DNA from: Dehalococcoidales bacterium
Lineage (GTDB): Bacteria; Chloroflexota; Dehalococcoidia; Dehalococcoidales; UBA5627
DNA: 13,231 nucleotides
Assembly (NCBI GenBank): GCA_012520835.1
Contig: JAAYNN010000096.1
Coordinates: 1-13,231 of the forward strand
Direction: 5' to 3'
Part shown: positions 13,084 to 13,231 of the stretch, in pieces
Layout of the letters: each line of letters starts with the position of its first letter
Numbering within the stretch: position 1 is the stretch's first letter
Made by a program: the position numbers and the translations under genes
Notes under the pieces: model-generated
Told to the model about the DNA's origin: nothing
Databases searched by the model: none
Seen by the model: only the letters and a program-made list of their open reading frames with translations

Positions 13084-13231
13084 CTACCATCCTCTCGAAG
13101 CCAAGAGCTGGTCTTCGGGTATTTGCTTGATTTCGATGCCGGGCATAGCCTCTCCGAGGTTTTTGCTGACCTCGGCAATCACATTGTAGTCCTGATAATG
13201 GGTAGTGGCCTTGACAATCGCCTTAGCCCTC
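13084..13231 (-). CDS. pdxS: pyridoxal 5'-phosphate synthase subunit PdxS, 3' end only
   Basis: This is the last 48 codons of a minus-strand gene entering from the right edge; the frame was read directly from the sequence. The peptide begins R-A-K-A-I-V-K-A-T-T-H-Y, continues A-E-V-S-K-N-L-G-E-A-M-P-G-I-E-I and ends L-A-S-R-G-W before TAG at 13086-13084. This is the highly conserved C-terminus of PdxS (PDX1), the synthase that builds PLP from ribose 5-phosphate, glyceraldehyde 3-phosphate and ammonia from PdxT. It appears to be in the same transcript as the AAA/R3H gene 19 nt downstream. PdxT is not in the window. Confidence 0.92.
   Translation of the reverse strand, partial: RAKAIVKATTHYQDYNVIAEVSKNLGEAMPGIEIKQIPEDQLLASRGW

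Overview
The window reads as a bacterial chromosome segment of moderate GC with mostly housekeeping genes. Nearly all genes lie on the minus strand. The gene set suggests an anaerobic bacterium, and I lean towards a Dehalococcoidia-type Chloroflexota. The pointers are a bacterial translin-family protein directly upstream of a membrane pyrophosphatase, a ThiD2-ThiE fusion, an AAA/R3H protein of the SpoIIIAA/Ycf45 kind upstream of tmk, and several TTG starts with strong Shine-Dalgarno sites. This is inference from gene content; there is no rRNA or other marker here to prove it.

Layout, left to right. Positions 1-2500 (minus) hold a cytochrome c maturation module: resB, then ccsA (8-bp overlap), then the 5' end of a c-type cytochrome lipoprotein that has its own promoter and runs off the left edge. 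A divergent intergenic region (about 2480-2618) carries sigma70-like promoters in both directions and a perfect 10-bp inverted repeat lying on the resB promoter. It also leads rightwards to a glyoxalase II-like metallo-beta-lactamase-fold hydrolase (2619-3239). Positions 3254 to about 7000 (minus) form a tightly coupled operon: thiD2-thiE fusion, translin-family protein and hppA. These are joined by an 8-bp overlap and by a 1-nt gap to a TTG start.

A divergent gap (about 7000-7270) leads to a plus-strand lipoprotein of unknown role (7271-8137). The next 516 bp (8138-8653) contain no gene. They are filled with several REP/MITE-like palindromic repeat families, some apparently nested. Positions 8654-13231 (minus) are a housekeeping operon: the 3' end of pdxS, then AAA/R3H, tmk, mnmA, a 76-bp gap, rnhB and yraN. 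Most junctions here are 4-bp overlaps or gaps under 20 nt.

Functionally, resB and ccsA would deliver and attach haem to exported apocytochromes such as the neighbouring lipoprotein. HppA would conserve energy from pyrophosphate, which biosynthetic steps including thiamine-phosphate synthesis release. The right-hand operon combines PLP synthesis, dTMP phosphorylation, tRNA 2-thiolation and nucleic-acid maintenance. I see no CRISPR, tRNA, rRNA, phage or defence system. The least explained parts are the repeat-rich gap, the translin homologue, the unknown lipoprotein and the operator-like inverted repeat.
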